The translations under genes were made by a program, and so were the position numbers. From positions 1-64,000 of the forward strand of contig CBDHHN010000004.1 of NCBI GenBank assembly GCA_965263455.1: 64,000 nucleotides of DNA. Direction: 5' to 3'. The notes beneath the pieces were generated by a model. The model had not been told where the DNA came from, searched no databases, and was given only the letters and a program-made list of their open reading frames with translations. Position 1 is the stretch's first letter; each line of letters opens with the position of its first letter. This document shows, piece after piece, positions 36,682 to 45,708 of the stretch. This stretch comes from CADEDH01 sp965263455 (lineage in GTDB: Bacteria > Actinomycetota > Acidimicrobiia > Acidimicrobiales > SZUA-35).

Positions 36682-37275
36682 TCAGGCCGGCCGACGGTGG
36701 ACCGATACCGCGTAGTGCCCAGGCCGGTCGAAGGGGATCCGGGCCCACGAGGCATAGCGGGCCACCGTCTCGAGCCCGGCGGACCGACACCAGTTGTCGT
36801 AGTGATGGATCTGGTCGGGTTCGGCCATCGAGGCCCCCGACACCAGGTGAGCTCCCCGCTCGAGGTGGCGGGCCAGGTTCATCACGACCCGAGATTCGTC
36901 GCCGGGCCGGACGTAATTGAGGACGTCGCCCGCCATGACCACCACATCGAACCGCTCGCCCAGGTCGACCGTGGCCAGGTCGGCCAGCTCCCATCGGATC
37001 GCGGGATCGTGGACCCGGGCCCGGTCGAGCATGTCGGCATCGTTGTCGACGCCGACCGCGGTCCAACCCCGGCGGGCCAGTTCGACCGCCACCCGGCCCG
37101 TGCCACATCCGGCGTCGAGCACCCGGGAGCCCTCCAGGGCGTGGACGAAGTCGGCCTCACCGTGGACGTCGGCCCCGTCGGCGGCCAACCGTTCCCATCG
37201 CCCGTCGTACTCGTTCAGATCTACCCGGCCGCGCCACAGGCGCCAGCGTTCAGAGACGTTGAGATCGTCGGTCAT
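36682..37275 (-). CDS. SAM-dependent methyltransferase
   Basis: A 197-residue class I methyltransferase with motif I VLDAGCGTGRVAVELA, the acidic residue in VGVDNDADML, ADLATVDL, and VVVMAGDVLNYV. The substrate is unknown. It converges with hrpA, with only 6 bases between the stops. Confidence 0.86.
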   Translation of the reverse strand: MTDDLNVSERWRLWRGRVDLNEYDGRWERLAADGADVHGEADFVHALEGSRVLDAGCGTGRVAVELARRGWTAVGVDNDADMLDRARVHDPAIRWELADLATVDLGERFDVVVMAGDVLNYVRPGDESRVVMNLARHLERGAHLVSGASMAEPDQIHHYDNWCRSAGLETVARYASWARIPFDRPGHYAVSVHRRPA

Positions 37276-37319
37276 CGATTGGCCATGGGGAGCGGCCGGG
37301 CCCGGAGAAGGTCCCGGCC

Positions 37320-37604
37320 TCAGTCGACGGGAAGCCGGGAAAAGAGGTCGACCTTGGCCTCCTCGAAGTCCTCCTGGCTGATGGAGCCTTCCTCGCGTCG
37401 CTTGTGCAGGTCCTCGATGAGGGCCAGCAGTTCGGCGGCCGAAAGCTCACCTTCGCTGTTCAGCAGGTCGCTGGCCTCGGCTTCCTGGGCTGCCTGTTCG
37501 GCATCGGCCTTCCGCTGCTGGCGGCTGGCCCGCTTGGTGGCCGCCCGCTCCTTCTTGGCCTTGTCCCGTTGGAGTTTCGCAAAGCTCGATCGTTGCTTGG
37601 CCAT
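37320..37604 (-). CDS. Small SHOCT-domain protein
   Basis: A 94-residue protein: a highly charged coiled-coil N terminus (KLQRDKAKKERAATKRASRQQ) and a C-terminal SHOCT domain (LLALIEDLHKRREEGSISQEDFEEAKVDLFSRL). SHOCT domains are short oligomerisation modules. GGAGGAG upstream of ATG 37604 decides the start. It lies 44 bases upstream of the methyltransferase gene on the same strand. Confidence 0.8.
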   Translation of the reverse strand: MAKQRSSFAKLQRDKAKKERAATKRASRQQRKADAEQAAQEAEASDLLNSEGELSAAELLALIEDLHKRREEGSISQEDFEEAKVDLFSRLPVD

Positions 37605-37744
37605 TGCGGTCTCCTCCAGTTGACACTCTTTTGCAGCCACTCACGGTATCGACCGGCAGGGCCCCTGCCGCCGAACGTGACGCATTTGCCCACCGCGCAA
37701 CGCTCGAATCGGGCCGTTCGACCTGGTCAGAGCGCTGATGACGA

Positions 37745-39073
37745 TCAGGACAAAAGTGACCGGCCGGTAAGGTCGTCGAGGACGTCGGCGAAGGCGGCGA
37801 CGAAACGGTCGAGGTCGTCGTCGGTCACCGCCAGGGACAGCGCGATGAAGCCCCGGCGGGCCAGATAGTGGCCGCGGGCCACCAGACCGTGGAACACCAA
37901 CTCCCCGATGCGGGCATCGGCCCCGGCCAGGTCGGCCGGGCTCGACACGGGCGGGGCCACGGCGTGGACCCCGAGGATGGAACCCCACCCGGTCACGGTC
38001 AGGGCTCGCCCGCCCACGACGTCGATCAGCCGATGGCGGAGCCGCTCACCCCGGGCGAAGAGCCCGTCGAGGGCCTCGGCCGTGAGCAGCCGCTCGGTGG
38101 CCTCTGCCCCGGCCGTCATGGTGAAGGCGTTGTTGTTGAAGGTGCCGCCGTGGGTCAGAGCCCCGCCCCGGGCCGGGTCGAAGTGACCCAGGTGCTCGGC
38201 CGAGCCCCCGAAGGCGCCGAAGGTCAGGCCCCCACCCAGGTACTTGCCCAGGGTGGTCAGGTCGGGGGTGATCCCCAGCCGCTGCTGGGCGCCGCCGGTC
38301 GACATGCGTGAGGTCATGACCTCGTCGAAGATGAGGAGGGTCCCGCTCCGATGGCACAGGTCCCGCAGCCCGGCGAGGAACTCCTCGCTCCCCCGGATGC
38401 CACCGCCGGCGCCGAGCATGGGCTCGATGAGCACGCAGGCCGGGCTGTCGGGATCGCCGGTCAGGTGGGCGGCCATCGAGTCCAGGTCGTTGAAGGTTCC
38501 CCGCACGAACGGGAACGGGGCCTGGAGGGCCGAGCCACCGGGCCCGAAGTAGAGCAGGCCCCCGTGGTAGGCGTTGTCGGCCACGAGGACCGAGGACCGA
38601 CCGGTCACGTGGCGGGCCAGCTGGATGGCCATCAGGTTGGCCTCGGTCCCCGAGTTGGTGAAACGGATCTGCTCGATCGACGGGAAGCGCTGGCACAGCA
38701 GTTCGGCCAACCGATGCTCGCCGTCGGCGATGGCCCCCAGTGACCAACCCCGATCGAGGACCCGGCGAACGGCGGCGGCCACCTCCGGAGGGTTGTGGCC
38801 CAACAGGGCGGCCGTGTAGTCGCCCAGGAGGTCGAGGTAGGTGAATCCGTCGACGTCGTGGAGGTAGGCCCCCTCGGCCCGGGCCACCCGGAACGGGAAC
38901 GGGTCGAAGTCGAGCACCGATCGGGTCGACCCGGCCGGCAGGACCCGGGCCGCCGCCTCGGCCTGGGCCGCGCTGCGGGGTCGGGCGGCGGCATAGGCGG
39001 CGCGGGCCGAGGCCACGGCCTCGTCGACGGCGGAGACGACGGTGGCCGACGGGACGAGCGAGCGATCGTGCAT
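37745..39073 (-). CDS. Class III aminotransferase (glutamate-1-semialdehyde aminomutase-like)
   Basis: A 442-residue PLP enzyme. Seen: RFTNSGTEANLMAIQLAR, the cofactor Asp in LLIFDEVMTSR, and the Schiff-base lysine in TTLGKYLGGGLTFGAFGG. The pattern matches the GSA-aminomutase branch. Whether it works in tetrapyrrole synthesis is uncertain: there is no hemA/hemB nearby and many actinobacteria have catabolic paralogues. ATG 39073 is selected; upstream in-frame sequence is low complexity. Confidence 0.87.
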   Translation of the reverse strand: MHDRSLVPSATVVSAVDEAVASARAAYAAARPRSAAQAEAAARVLPAGSTRSVLDFDPFPFRVARAEGAYLHDVDGFTYLDLLGDYTAALLGHNPPEVAAAVRRVLDRGWSLGAIADGEHRLAELLCQRFPSIEQIRFTNSGTEANLMAIQLARHVTGRSSVLVADNAYHGGLLYFGPGGSALQAPFPFVRGTFNDLDSMAAHLTGDPDSPACVLIEPMLGAGGGIRGSEEFLAGLRDLCHRSGTLLIFDEVMTSRMSTGGAQQRLGITPDLTTLGKYLGGGLTFGAFGGSAEHLGHFDPARGGALTHGGTFNNNAFTMTAGAEATERLLTAEALDGLFARGERLRHRLIDVVGGRALTVTGWGSILGVHAVAPPVSSPADLAGADARIGELVFHGLVARGHYLARRGFIALSLAVTDDDLDRFVAAFADVLDDLTGRSLLS

Positions 39074-39181
39074 GGGCCCAATGCTGGCACCGGTCGCCGA
39101 CATGGGGCCAGGTTCCCGGCCGACCCGTCCAACCGGATCGGCCCACGGGCGCGTCCACGGCCCGGGCCCTACCATGCGGGG

Positions 39182-40060
39182 ATGCTGCCCACCCACCCGT
39201 TCGGCCGGACCGGCCACCTCAGCACCCGCACCATCTTCGGGGCCGCCGCCCTCGGCCGCATGTCGCCCGACCGGGCCGCCGCCACCCTCGACGTGGTCCA
39301 CCGACGCGGGGTGAACCACATCGACACCGCCGCCTCCTACGGCGACTCCGAGTTGCGCCTGGCCCCCTGGCTGGCCCAGCACCGGTCAGAGGTCTTCCTG
39401 GCCACCAAGACCGGCGACCGTTCCGGCCCCGAGGCCCGGGCCAGCCTGGAGCGGAGTCTGGAGCGCATGGCCGTCGACCAGGTCGACCTGATCCAGCTCC
39501 ACAATCTGGTCGAGGACGACGAGTGGACGACCGCCTTCGCCTCCGGCGGGGCGGTGGAGGCCCTGGCCCAGGCCCGGGACGAAGGCCTGTGCCGCTTCAT
39601 CGGGGTGACCGGCCACGGGCTGCGGATCCCGGGCATGCATCTCCGCAGCCTGGACGCCTTCCCCTTCGACTCGGTGCTGTTCCCCTACAACCACACGCTG
39701 TTGAACAACCCGGCCTACCGGCACGACGTCGAGGCACTGATCGACCGGTGCCGCGCCGAGGGGGTCGCCATGCAGACGATCAAGGCCCTGGCCCGGGGCC
39801 GGTGGGGCGGCCACGACGGGCCCCGGTTCTCGTGGTACGAGCCCATCGACGATCGGGCCGCCATCGAGCGGGCCGTGCACCGGGTCCTGGCCGAGGACGG
39901 CCTGTTCCAGAACACGTCCTCCGACGCCCGCCTCCTGGAACCCCAGATCGACGCCGCCGAGGCCCCGATCGTCCGCCCCTCGGACGAGGCCATGGAGGCC
40001 GACGTCGCCGCCTTCGGCATCACCCCCCTGTTCGACGGCGGCGATCTGGAGCGCATCTAG
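39182..40060 (+). CDS. Aldo/keto reductase family oxidoreductase
   Basis: A 292-residue (alpha/beta)8 protein. N terminus LPTHPFGRTGHLSTRTIFGAAALG, catalytic Asp/Tyr in HIDTAASYGDSE, Lys in FLATKTG, and His in DLIQLHNL. The C terminus, which normally holds the NADP pocket, reads LAEDGLFQNTSSDARLLEP. It is divergent from the aminotransferase gene with ~110 bases between. The substrate is unknown. Confidence 0.87.
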   Translation: MLPTHPFGRTGHLSTRTIFGAAALGRMSPDRAAATLDVVHRRGVNHIDTAASYGDSELRLAPWLAQHRSEVFLATKTGDRSGPEARASLERSLERMAVDQVDLIQLHNLVEDDEWTTAFASGGAVEALAQARDEGLCRFIGVTGHGLRIPGMHLRSLDAFPFDSVLFPYNHTLLNNPAYRHDVEALIDRCRAEGVAMQTIKALARGRWGGHDGPRFSWYEPIDDRAAIERAVHRVLAEDGLFQNTSSDARLLEPQIDAAEAPIVRPSDEAMEADVAAFGITPLFDGGDLERI

Positions 40061-40158
40061 GAGCGACGCCCCGACCAGGGTTTGAGCGGATCGGCTCGAC
40101 CCGTCGGCGCCGTGACGTCCGGCTCGCCCGCACCAGGGCCGAGCACTACTCTCGGCCC

Positions 40159-41433
40159 ATGACTGACCTTGCCGTCGACCTCCCCAACGTCCTCATCGAC
40201 GAGTTCTGGGTCCGCCCGGACGACGAGATCAATCGCGATCTCGACCTGTTGCGTTCCGACCACCCGGTGGTGTTCCTTCCCGAACCCATCGTGCCGCCCG
40301 AGGTCCCGCTCCCCCAGGGCCCGGGCTCTTGGGTCCTGACCCGCCACGCCGACATCCTCCATGTCTCGAAGAACCCGGAGATCTTCTCCTCGGCCAAGGG
40401 CATCACCACCCTCGACCAGCCGCCGGAGTTCAACGAGTTCTTCTCCTCGATGATCGCCATGGACGATCCTCGCCACGCCCGGCTGCGCCGCATCGTGTCG
40501 GCCGGGTTCACCCCGCGGATGCTGAAGCAGCTGGAGGACTCGGTCCAGGAGACGGCGGCCCAGATCGTCGACGATGTGTGCGAGCGAGGCACGGTCGACT
40601 TCGTGGTCGATGTCGCCGCCGCCCTGCCCCTGCGGATCGTGTGCGACCTCATGGGCATCCCCGATTCGCAGTATCAGTTCGTGTTCGACAACACCAACGT
40701 CATCCTCGGTGCCGGCGACCCGGAGTACGTGGCCGAGGGCGCCGACCTCATCACGGCTCTGCTGACCGCCGGGGCCAACCTTGCGGGCGTGATGGGCGAG
40801 GTGGCCGAGGCGAAGAAGGGCGGCGACGGCACCGACCTGACCAGCGCCCTGGTCAACGCCGAGTTGGAGGACGACAAGCTGACCGACGCCGACCTGGCCA
40901 GCTTCTTCGTGCTGCTGACGGTGGCCGGCAACGAGACCACCCGCAACGCCATCAGCTGGGGCCTCAAGTACCTGACCGACAACCCCGATCAGCGGGCGGT
41001 GTGGGCCGCCGACTTCGACGGCGTGGCCCCGAGCGCCATCGAGGAGATCGTCCGGCTGGCCAGCCCGGTGACCTACATGCGCCGCACCGCAACCCAGGAC
41101 ACCGAGATCGGCGGTCAGGCCATCGCCGAGGGCGACAAGGTCTCGATGTTCTACCTGGCCGGCAACCGCGATCCGGAACTGTTCGACGACCCCATGCGGT
41201 TCGACGTGCGGCGCGACCCGAACCACCACTGCGGCTTCGGCGGACCCGGGCCCCATTTCTGCCTGGGCGCCCACCTGGCCCGGCGGGAGATCCTGGTCAT
41301 GTACCGGGAGCTGTTCCGGCGCCTGCCCGACATCCACGCCAGCGGGGAGCCGGCGCTGCTCCAGTCGGCCTTCATCCACGGCATCAAGCACCTGGAGGCC
41401 ACCTTCACTCCCACCGCGCCCCGCAGCGCCTGA
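40159..41433 (+). CDS. Cytochrome P450
   Basis: A 424-residue soluble bacterial P450. The I-helix oxygen-activation motif is AGNETTRN, the ExxR is EEIVR, and the heme-binding loop FGGPGPHFCLGAHLARRE holds the axial Cys. The pattern is close to steroid/fatty-acid P450s of the CYP125/CYP142/CYP124 kind in actinobacteria. ATG 40159 fits the family N terminus. No ferredoxin or reductase gene is adjacent, so redox partners must be encoded elsewhere. Confidence 0.92.
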   Translation: MTDLAVDLPNVLIDEFWVRPDDEINRDLDLLRSDHPVVFLPEPIVPPEVPLPQGPGSWVLTRHADILHVSKNPEIFSSAKGITTLDQPPEFNEFFSSMIAMDDPRHARLRRIVSAGFTPRMLKQLEDSVQETAAQIVDDVCERGTVDFVVDVAAALPLRIVCDLMGIPDSQYQFVFDNTNVILGAGDPEYVAEGADLITALLTAGANLAGVMGEVAEAKKGGDGTDLTSALVNAELEDDKLTDADLASFFVLLTVAGNETTRNAISWGLKYLTDNPDQRAVWAADFDGVAPSAIEEIVRLASPVTYMRRTATQDTEIGGQAIAEGDKVSMFYLAGNRDPELFDDPMRFDVRRDPNHHCGFGGPGPHFCLGAHLARREILVMYRELFRRLPDIHASGEPALLQSAFIHGIKHLEATFTPTAPRSA

Positions 41434-41486
41434 CACCCCGCTCATCGGCCGCCCGGCACCGCCGGCGCTCGCCGACCGGAGCACCA

Positions 41487-41516
41487 CCGCCGCCCTGGGA
41501 TTCCCCGGGGCGGCGG
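41487..41516. terminator. Bidirectional hairpin terminator
   Basis: CCGCCGCCC pairs with GGGCGGCGG across a 12-base loop that can pair further. It lies between the convergent P450 and peroxiredoxin genes and can end both transcripts. Confidence 0.65.
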
Positions 41517-41533
41517 CGCGTCCGGCATCGGGC

Positions 41534-42034
41534 TCAGGCCGAGGCCGACTCCCGGAGCACGGCCAGGGCCTCGTCGGCGTGGGTCTCCATGTTGGTCTCG
41601 CTGGAGATGGCGGCCAGCACCTTGCGGTCGCGGCCGACCACGAAGGTTGCCCGCCGGACCGGGAGCGGGCCCATGCGTTTGACCCCGAACTTCCTGGCCA
41701 CCGATCGGTCGGGGTCCGACAGCAGGGGGAAGACGAGGCCATTCTCGGTGTGGAACTGGTTCTGCCGATCAACCTGATCGGCGCTGATCCCCACGATCCG
41801 GGCTCCGAGTTCCTCGAACTCGGAGGCCAGATTGCGGAAATGACAGCTTTCCTTGGTTCAACCGGGGGTCTTGGCCTTGATGTAGAAATAGACGACCAGC
41901 GGGCCGTCGGCCAGCAACTGGCCCAGCGAGACCTGGTTGCCCTCGTGGTCGAGGGCGGTGAAGTCCTCGACGGTGTCTCCGACGTTGAGCACGGTGGTGG
42001 CGCTCCCTTCCTCGGGGTTCTGGCGCTCGACCAT
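41534..42034 (-). CDS. Peroxiredoxin (BCP/PrxQ type) with selenocysteine encoded by in-frame TGA
   Basis: Read through one internal TGA (41860-41858), this is a 166-residue thioredoxin-fold peroxidase. The order fits BCP/PrxQ: GDTVEDFTALDHEGNQVSL, LVVYFYIKAKTPG, then residue 59 (TGA), TKESCHFRN, EFEELGARIVGISAD and a final strand/helix. In homologues residue 59 is the peroxidatic Cys of TPGCTKE; here it would be Sec59, with resolving Cys at C64 (U-x4-C). Both halves are in the same frame and well conserved, so a nonsense mutation exactly at the catalytic codon is less likely than recoding. The ATG at 42034 starts it. Selenocysteine insertion needs selA, selB, selC and selD, none of which lie in this window. 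A sequencing error TGC to TGA is the main alternative. Confidence 0.82.
41803..41852 (-). other. Candidate SECIS hairpins downstream of the TGA codon
   Basis: Two hairpins follow the TGA on the coding strand. The near one (41852-41836) is GGAAA/TTTCC closing a 7-base loop GCTGTCA, 10 bases from the TGA to the loop. The farther one (41825-41803) is a perfect 10-bp stem with loop GAG, starting 42 bases after the TGA. Bacterial SECIS elements usually place a loop with an early G about 16-37 bases downstream, so neither is ideal and the true element may combine them. Confidence 0.35.
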
Positions 42035-42199
42035 TCAACACCCGATCGTCGGGTTCACGCTCGATCGTCGCCGGTCAGCCCCCCGGGGCCCGGCGGGTGC
42101 GAACTCGCTCCGGCTCGACCCCCGGGTCCAGTATTGGGCGGGGACCAACCAGCGGCGGGGCGAACACCCGACTCCGCCCATCAGCACGGGGAGGCCGCG

Positions 42200-43414
42200 A
42201 TGACGGTGATGATTCCAGCCACCAAGCCGATGCACGAGACGCACCGGCTCGACGCACCGGGGGCCGTGGACGCCGACGGCCACATCCTGGAACCACCCGA
42301 CCTGTGGGAGACCTACCTCGAACCTCGCTACCGGGACCGGGCCCTGCGATTCTCGATCGACGAGAACGGTCTGGAGGAACTGGTCTACGACGGGCAACGG
42401 TCCCAGCTGAGCCGTCGGGGCTTCCCCTCGACCCTGGGGGCCATGGGCTACCCCGACCTCGGCGCCCTCCAGCGGGACCCGGAGCGGACGTATCTGGCCG
42501 AGGCCCCCTACGGCACGATCCACCCCGGGGAACGGCTGGCCCTGCTCGACGCCGAGAACATCGACGCCGCCATCCTCTATACGACGGTCGGCCTGTTGTG
42601 GGAAGCAGAGGTCACGGATCCGGAGCTCTCCCAGGCCTACACCCGGGCCTACAACCGATGGATCTGCGAGTTCTGCGCCGACTCGCCCCGGCTGGTGCCG
42701 ACGGCCCACCTGTCCCTTACCGACCCCCAGGCGGCAGCCCGGGAGTTGGAGCGGGCGGTGGGCGAAGGGGCCAAGGGGGCCTACGTGGCCCCCTTCAGTC
42801 ATACCGGCACCCCCCTGGGCCATCCCGACAACCATGTGGTGTTCGCCGCCGCCCAGGATCTCGGCGTCCCCTTCGCCATCCATCCCACCTTCGAACCCCA
42901 GTGGACCAAGGGCACCCGCATGGGGGCATGGGAGAACGTGAAGCAGCTCCGGCTCCTGGCCTCGGTCACCGCCTCCGACGGTGTCCGCCACCAGTTCACC
43001 ACCCTGTTCGACTACGGCGTGTTCGATCTCTTCCCCCGGCTCAAGGTGTTGGTGCTGGAGTCGGGCGGGGGCTGGATCGGCTACTGGCTGGACCGGATCG
43101 ACGCCGTCTACGGCCACACCTTCGTCGGGACCAAGGTGCCGTTGGAGCACAAGCCCAGCGACTACTTCCGACGCCAGATCTGGATCAGCTGTGACCCCGA
43201 CGAGCGGACCATCCCGGCCCTGGCCGAGCGGTATGGGGCCGACCGGTTCCTGTGGGCCTCCGACTTCCCCCATGCCGACCACACACCGGACTACGTCCGC
43301 GATCTGCAGGAGTTGGTCGACGCCTTCCCGCCCGCGCACCGCCAGGCCTTCGCCGGGGACAACGCCCGGTCCCTGTTCGACATCGGGCCCGAGGCGGTGG
43401 TCGGCGCCCCCTGA
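42200..43414 (+). CDS. Amidohydrolase 2-family metal-dependent hydrolase
   Basis: A 404-residue TIM-barrel protein of the amidohydrolase_2 (ACMSD-like) family: VDADGHILEPPDLWETYL near the start (a DxH metal motif), FAIHPTFEP in mid-protein, and the C-terminal Asp motif FLWASDFPHADH. Family members are decarboxylases or hydrolases of aromatic and other acids, often in catabolic clusters. ATG 42200 or 42209. Confidence 0.88.
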   Translation: MTVMIPATKPMHETHRLDAPGAVDADGHILEPPDLWETYLEPRYRDRALRFSIDENGLEELVYDGQRSQLSRRGFPSTLGAMGYPDLGALQRDPERTYLAEAPYGTIHPGERLALLDAENIDAAILYTTVGLLWEAEVTDPELSQAYTRAYNRWICEFCADSPRLVPTAHLSLTDPQAAARELERAVGEGAKGAYVAPFSHTGTPLGHPDNHVVFAAAQDLGVPFAIHPTFEPQWTKGTRMGAWENVKQLRLLASVTASDGVRHQFTTLFDYGVFDLFPRLKVLVLESGGGWIGYWLDRIDAVYGHTFVGTKVPLEHKPSDYFRRQIWISCDPDERTIPALAERYGADRFLWASDFPHADHTPDYVRDLQELVDAFPPAHRQAFAGDNARSLFDIGPEAVVGAP

Positions 43415-43432
43415 TCCGGGCGCTGTCGCCGA

Positions 43433-43453
43433 GCCCGGCCGTCGTGGCCGGGC
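43433..43453. terminator. Hairpin between convergent genes
   Basis: GCCCGGCC pairs with GGCCGGGC around a 5-base loop in the 90-base gap between the amidohydrolase and chemoreceptor stops. Confidence 0.55.
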
Positions 43454-43504
43454 CCGGCGGCCGGGGTAGGCGGCGCCGGGTGTGGTACCCGAGCGCTCTG
43501 GGGA

Positions 43505-45589
43505 TCAGCGGTAGTGTGCGGCCAGCCGGTTGAGCTCGGCGGCCAGGCCGGCCACGCCCTCGGCCCGCTCCCGGGCCCGGCCGGTGGCCTCCTGGGTCTG
43601 ATCGGCGGCCTCTGCCACCGATGAGATGGTGTCGGCGATGGCCGACGTCCCCTGGGCCGCCTCCTCGACGCTGCGTCCGATCTCCTGGGTGGTGGCGGAC
43701 TGCTCCTCCATGGCGGCGGCGATCACGGTCGAGATCTCGCTGATCTGTTCGATCGTCTCCCCGATCCGGCGGTTCGCCTCCACTGCGTCGCGGGTGTCGG
43801 TCTGGATGGTCTGGACCCGCTGGGTGATGTCCTCGGTGGCCTGGCTGGTCTGGTTGGCCAGCTCCTTGACCTCGCCGGCCACCACGGCGAACCCCTTACC
43901 CGCCTCGCCCGCCCGGGCCGCCTCGATGGTGGCGTTCAGGGCCAACAGGTTGGTCTGCTCGGCGATCGAGCTGATGACCTGGATCACCTCGCCGATCTCC
44001 TCGGAACTGGTCCCGAGCTTCTCGACCTGGCTCGACGTGGTCTGGGCCAGGGTGACCGCCTCCCCGGTCACGCTGGAGGCCCGGGCCGCGTTGCTGGCCA
44101 CCTCGGTAATGGAGGCGTTCATCTCCTCGATGGCGGCGGCCACGGTGGCCACGTTGTTCGAGACCTCCGAGCCGGCGGCCGAGGCGGTGGTGGCCTCGGT
44201 CGAAGTCCGGTCGGCGTTGGTGTCCATCGTGGTCGACAGTTCCTCCAGGTCCTGGGCCGAGGAGGCCAGCGACACCGACGACGTCTGCAGCCGGTCGGCC
44301 ACCCCCCGGATGGCCTGCGTCATGGAGGCGAACGACTGACCGAGATCGCCCGGCAGGGGCTGCTGGAGAACCTCGGCCGAGAGGTGCCCGTCGGCCACGG
44401 CGGTGGCCTGGGCCCCCACCCGGTCGAGAACGGTGGTCATGTCGTTGAACGAGTCGGCCAACTCGCCCAGCTCGTCCTGCCGCCCGACCTCGACGCGGTC
44501 GACCGAGAGCGAGCCGTCGGCGATGCGCCGAGCCCGCTCGGCGACGGCCGCCACCGGACCGGACACCCCTCGGGCCAGCCGATAGCCGATGAAGGCGATG
44601 ATGACGGCGGCGACGAGGGCGAACAGCGTGACGGCCCGTTGCAACTCCCGGGCCGAGACGGTGGCCTCCTCGACGGTCTGCTCGATGATGACCCCCCATC
44701 CGTAGCCGGGGAAGCCGTGGGCGCCGTCGGCGTTGCCGTAGCCGTAGATCAGGTCACCGCCGCCGTGGATGTCGGGCTCGATCGTGTACCCCAGCGAGCT
44801 GGGAGCCAGCGACGCCGACGCGGCCTCGATGCCGGCCTCGACCAGGTTCTCGTTGAGGATGTCCTCGGGAAGCACCGAGTACAGCATCACGCCGTCGCTC
44901 CGGACGACGGCGCCGGCGGCGGTCTTGGCCCCCTCCCGGTGCAACTCGTGTTCGACCTCGGCCATGGCATCGACCACGGTCCGCTCGAACGAGACGACGG
45001 TGTGGAGCACCCCGGCGAAGCGGCCGTTCTCCTCGTACCCGGCGGTGAAGGTCAGGCCGATCCGGTCTTCGCCGTAGACCTCGCTCGACAGCTTGTCGAT
45101 CTCGGCGTCGGTGTAGTGGATGTCGGTCGGGGCCCGCCCATCACGGAAGGCATCGAACCACGGTTCGCCCACCACGCTGCGGCCCAGCAGCATGGAGGTA
45201 TCGACCGGCTCACCGGTGTGGTCGACGGTGTTGGCCGACACGATCCGGCCGTCGGCGTCGGCGATGACCAGTACGTCGTAGTCGAGGTAGCTCTCGGTCA
45301 CCACGTTGAGCAGCTCGACCGACTGGGGTCCCATCCGCATGACGGGGACGTGGGCGAAGGCGGAGGCGTCCCGGTAGCGGGCCTCCAGCACCCGATCGAG
45401 CAGTTCGCCCGTCTCGACCGCCACGCCCTCGACCCGCAGACCGGACTTCTCGCTGAGGTCACCCTGGGCCCGGTTGACGGCGTAGAAGCCGACGGCGGCC
45501 AGGGGGACGACCCCGACGAGGAGAAAGGCCAGCGACAGGCGTGCGTTGAGGGTCCGTAGCCGGACGATGTCCATCACTGCTTGTTTCAT
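43505..45589 (-). CDS. Methyl-accepting chemotaxis protein
   Basis: A 694-residue chemoreceptor: an N-terminal membrane helix (LAFLLVGVVPLAAVGFYAV), a ~300-residue extracytoplasmic dCache-like sensor domain (DYDVLVIADADGRIVSANTVD), a second helix (VTLFALVAAVIIAFIGYRLA), a HAMP domain, and a signalling domain with the hairpin tip ISSIAEQTNLLALNATIEAARAGE and KGFAVVAGEVKELA. ATG 45589 is used because AGGAG lies 9 bases upstream; ATG 45595 would leave only 3. It lacks a C-terminal pentapeptide for CheR. No che genes lie nearby. Confidence 0.92.
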   Translation of the reverse strand: MKQAVMDIVRLRTLNARLSLAFLLVGVVPLAAVGFYAVNRAQGDLSEKSGLRVEGVAVETGELLDRVLEARYRDASAFAHVPVMRMGPQSVELLNVVTESYLDYDVLVIADADGRIVSANTVDHTGEPVDTSMLLGRSVVGEPWFDAFRDGRAPTDIHYTDAEIDKLSSEVYGEDRIGLTFTAGYEENGRFAGVLHTVVSFERTVVDAMAEVEHELHREGAKTAAGAVVRSDGVMLYSVLPEDILNENLVEAGIEAASASLAPSSLGYTIEPDIHGGGDLIYGYGNADGAHGFPGYGWGVIIEQTVEEATVSARELQRAVTLFALVAAVIIAFIGYRLARGVSGPVAAVAERARRIADGSLSVDRVEVGRQDELGELADSFNDMTTVLDRVGAQATAVADGHLSAEVLQQPLPGDLGQSFASMTQAIRGVADRLQTSSVSLASSAQDLEELSTTMDTNADRTSTEATTASAAGSEVSNNVATVAAAIEEMNASITEVASNAARASSVTGEAVTLAQTTSSQVEKLGTSSEEIGEVIQVISSIAEQTNLLALNATIEAARAGEAGKGFAVVAGEVKELANQTSQATEDITQRVQTIQTDTRDAVEANRRIGETIEQISEISTVIAAAMEEQSATTQEIGRSVEEAAQGTSAIADTISSVAEAADQTQEATGRARERAEGVAGLAAELNRLAAHYR

Positions 45590-45708
45590 GGCCATGCGCT
45601 CCTTGCCGGCGTCGTTCGAGGTTCACCGGTTTGAACTTGAACGATGAACTGACAGTCGGCCGTCGCCGACCGGTCATGAGCGCGGCCGGGCAGGGCGGGC
45701 CCGATGAC

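Noticed and set aside
34314..36920. 868-residue Arg/Pro/Gly-rich frame inside hrpA
   Set aside because: Shifted reading of the helicase gene; composition is typical of out-of-frame high-G+C DNA.
41858..41860. TGA in the peroxiredoxin as a simple pseudogene stop
   Set aside because: Both sides are conserved and the stop sits exactly on the catalytic Cys codon; recoding is the better reading, though read-level checking is still the decisive test.
41769..42041. 90-residue minus-strand frame starting at 42041 as a separate gene
   Set aside because: It is a shifted reading of the peroxiredoxin N-terminal half; the conserved frame is the one with the TGA codon.
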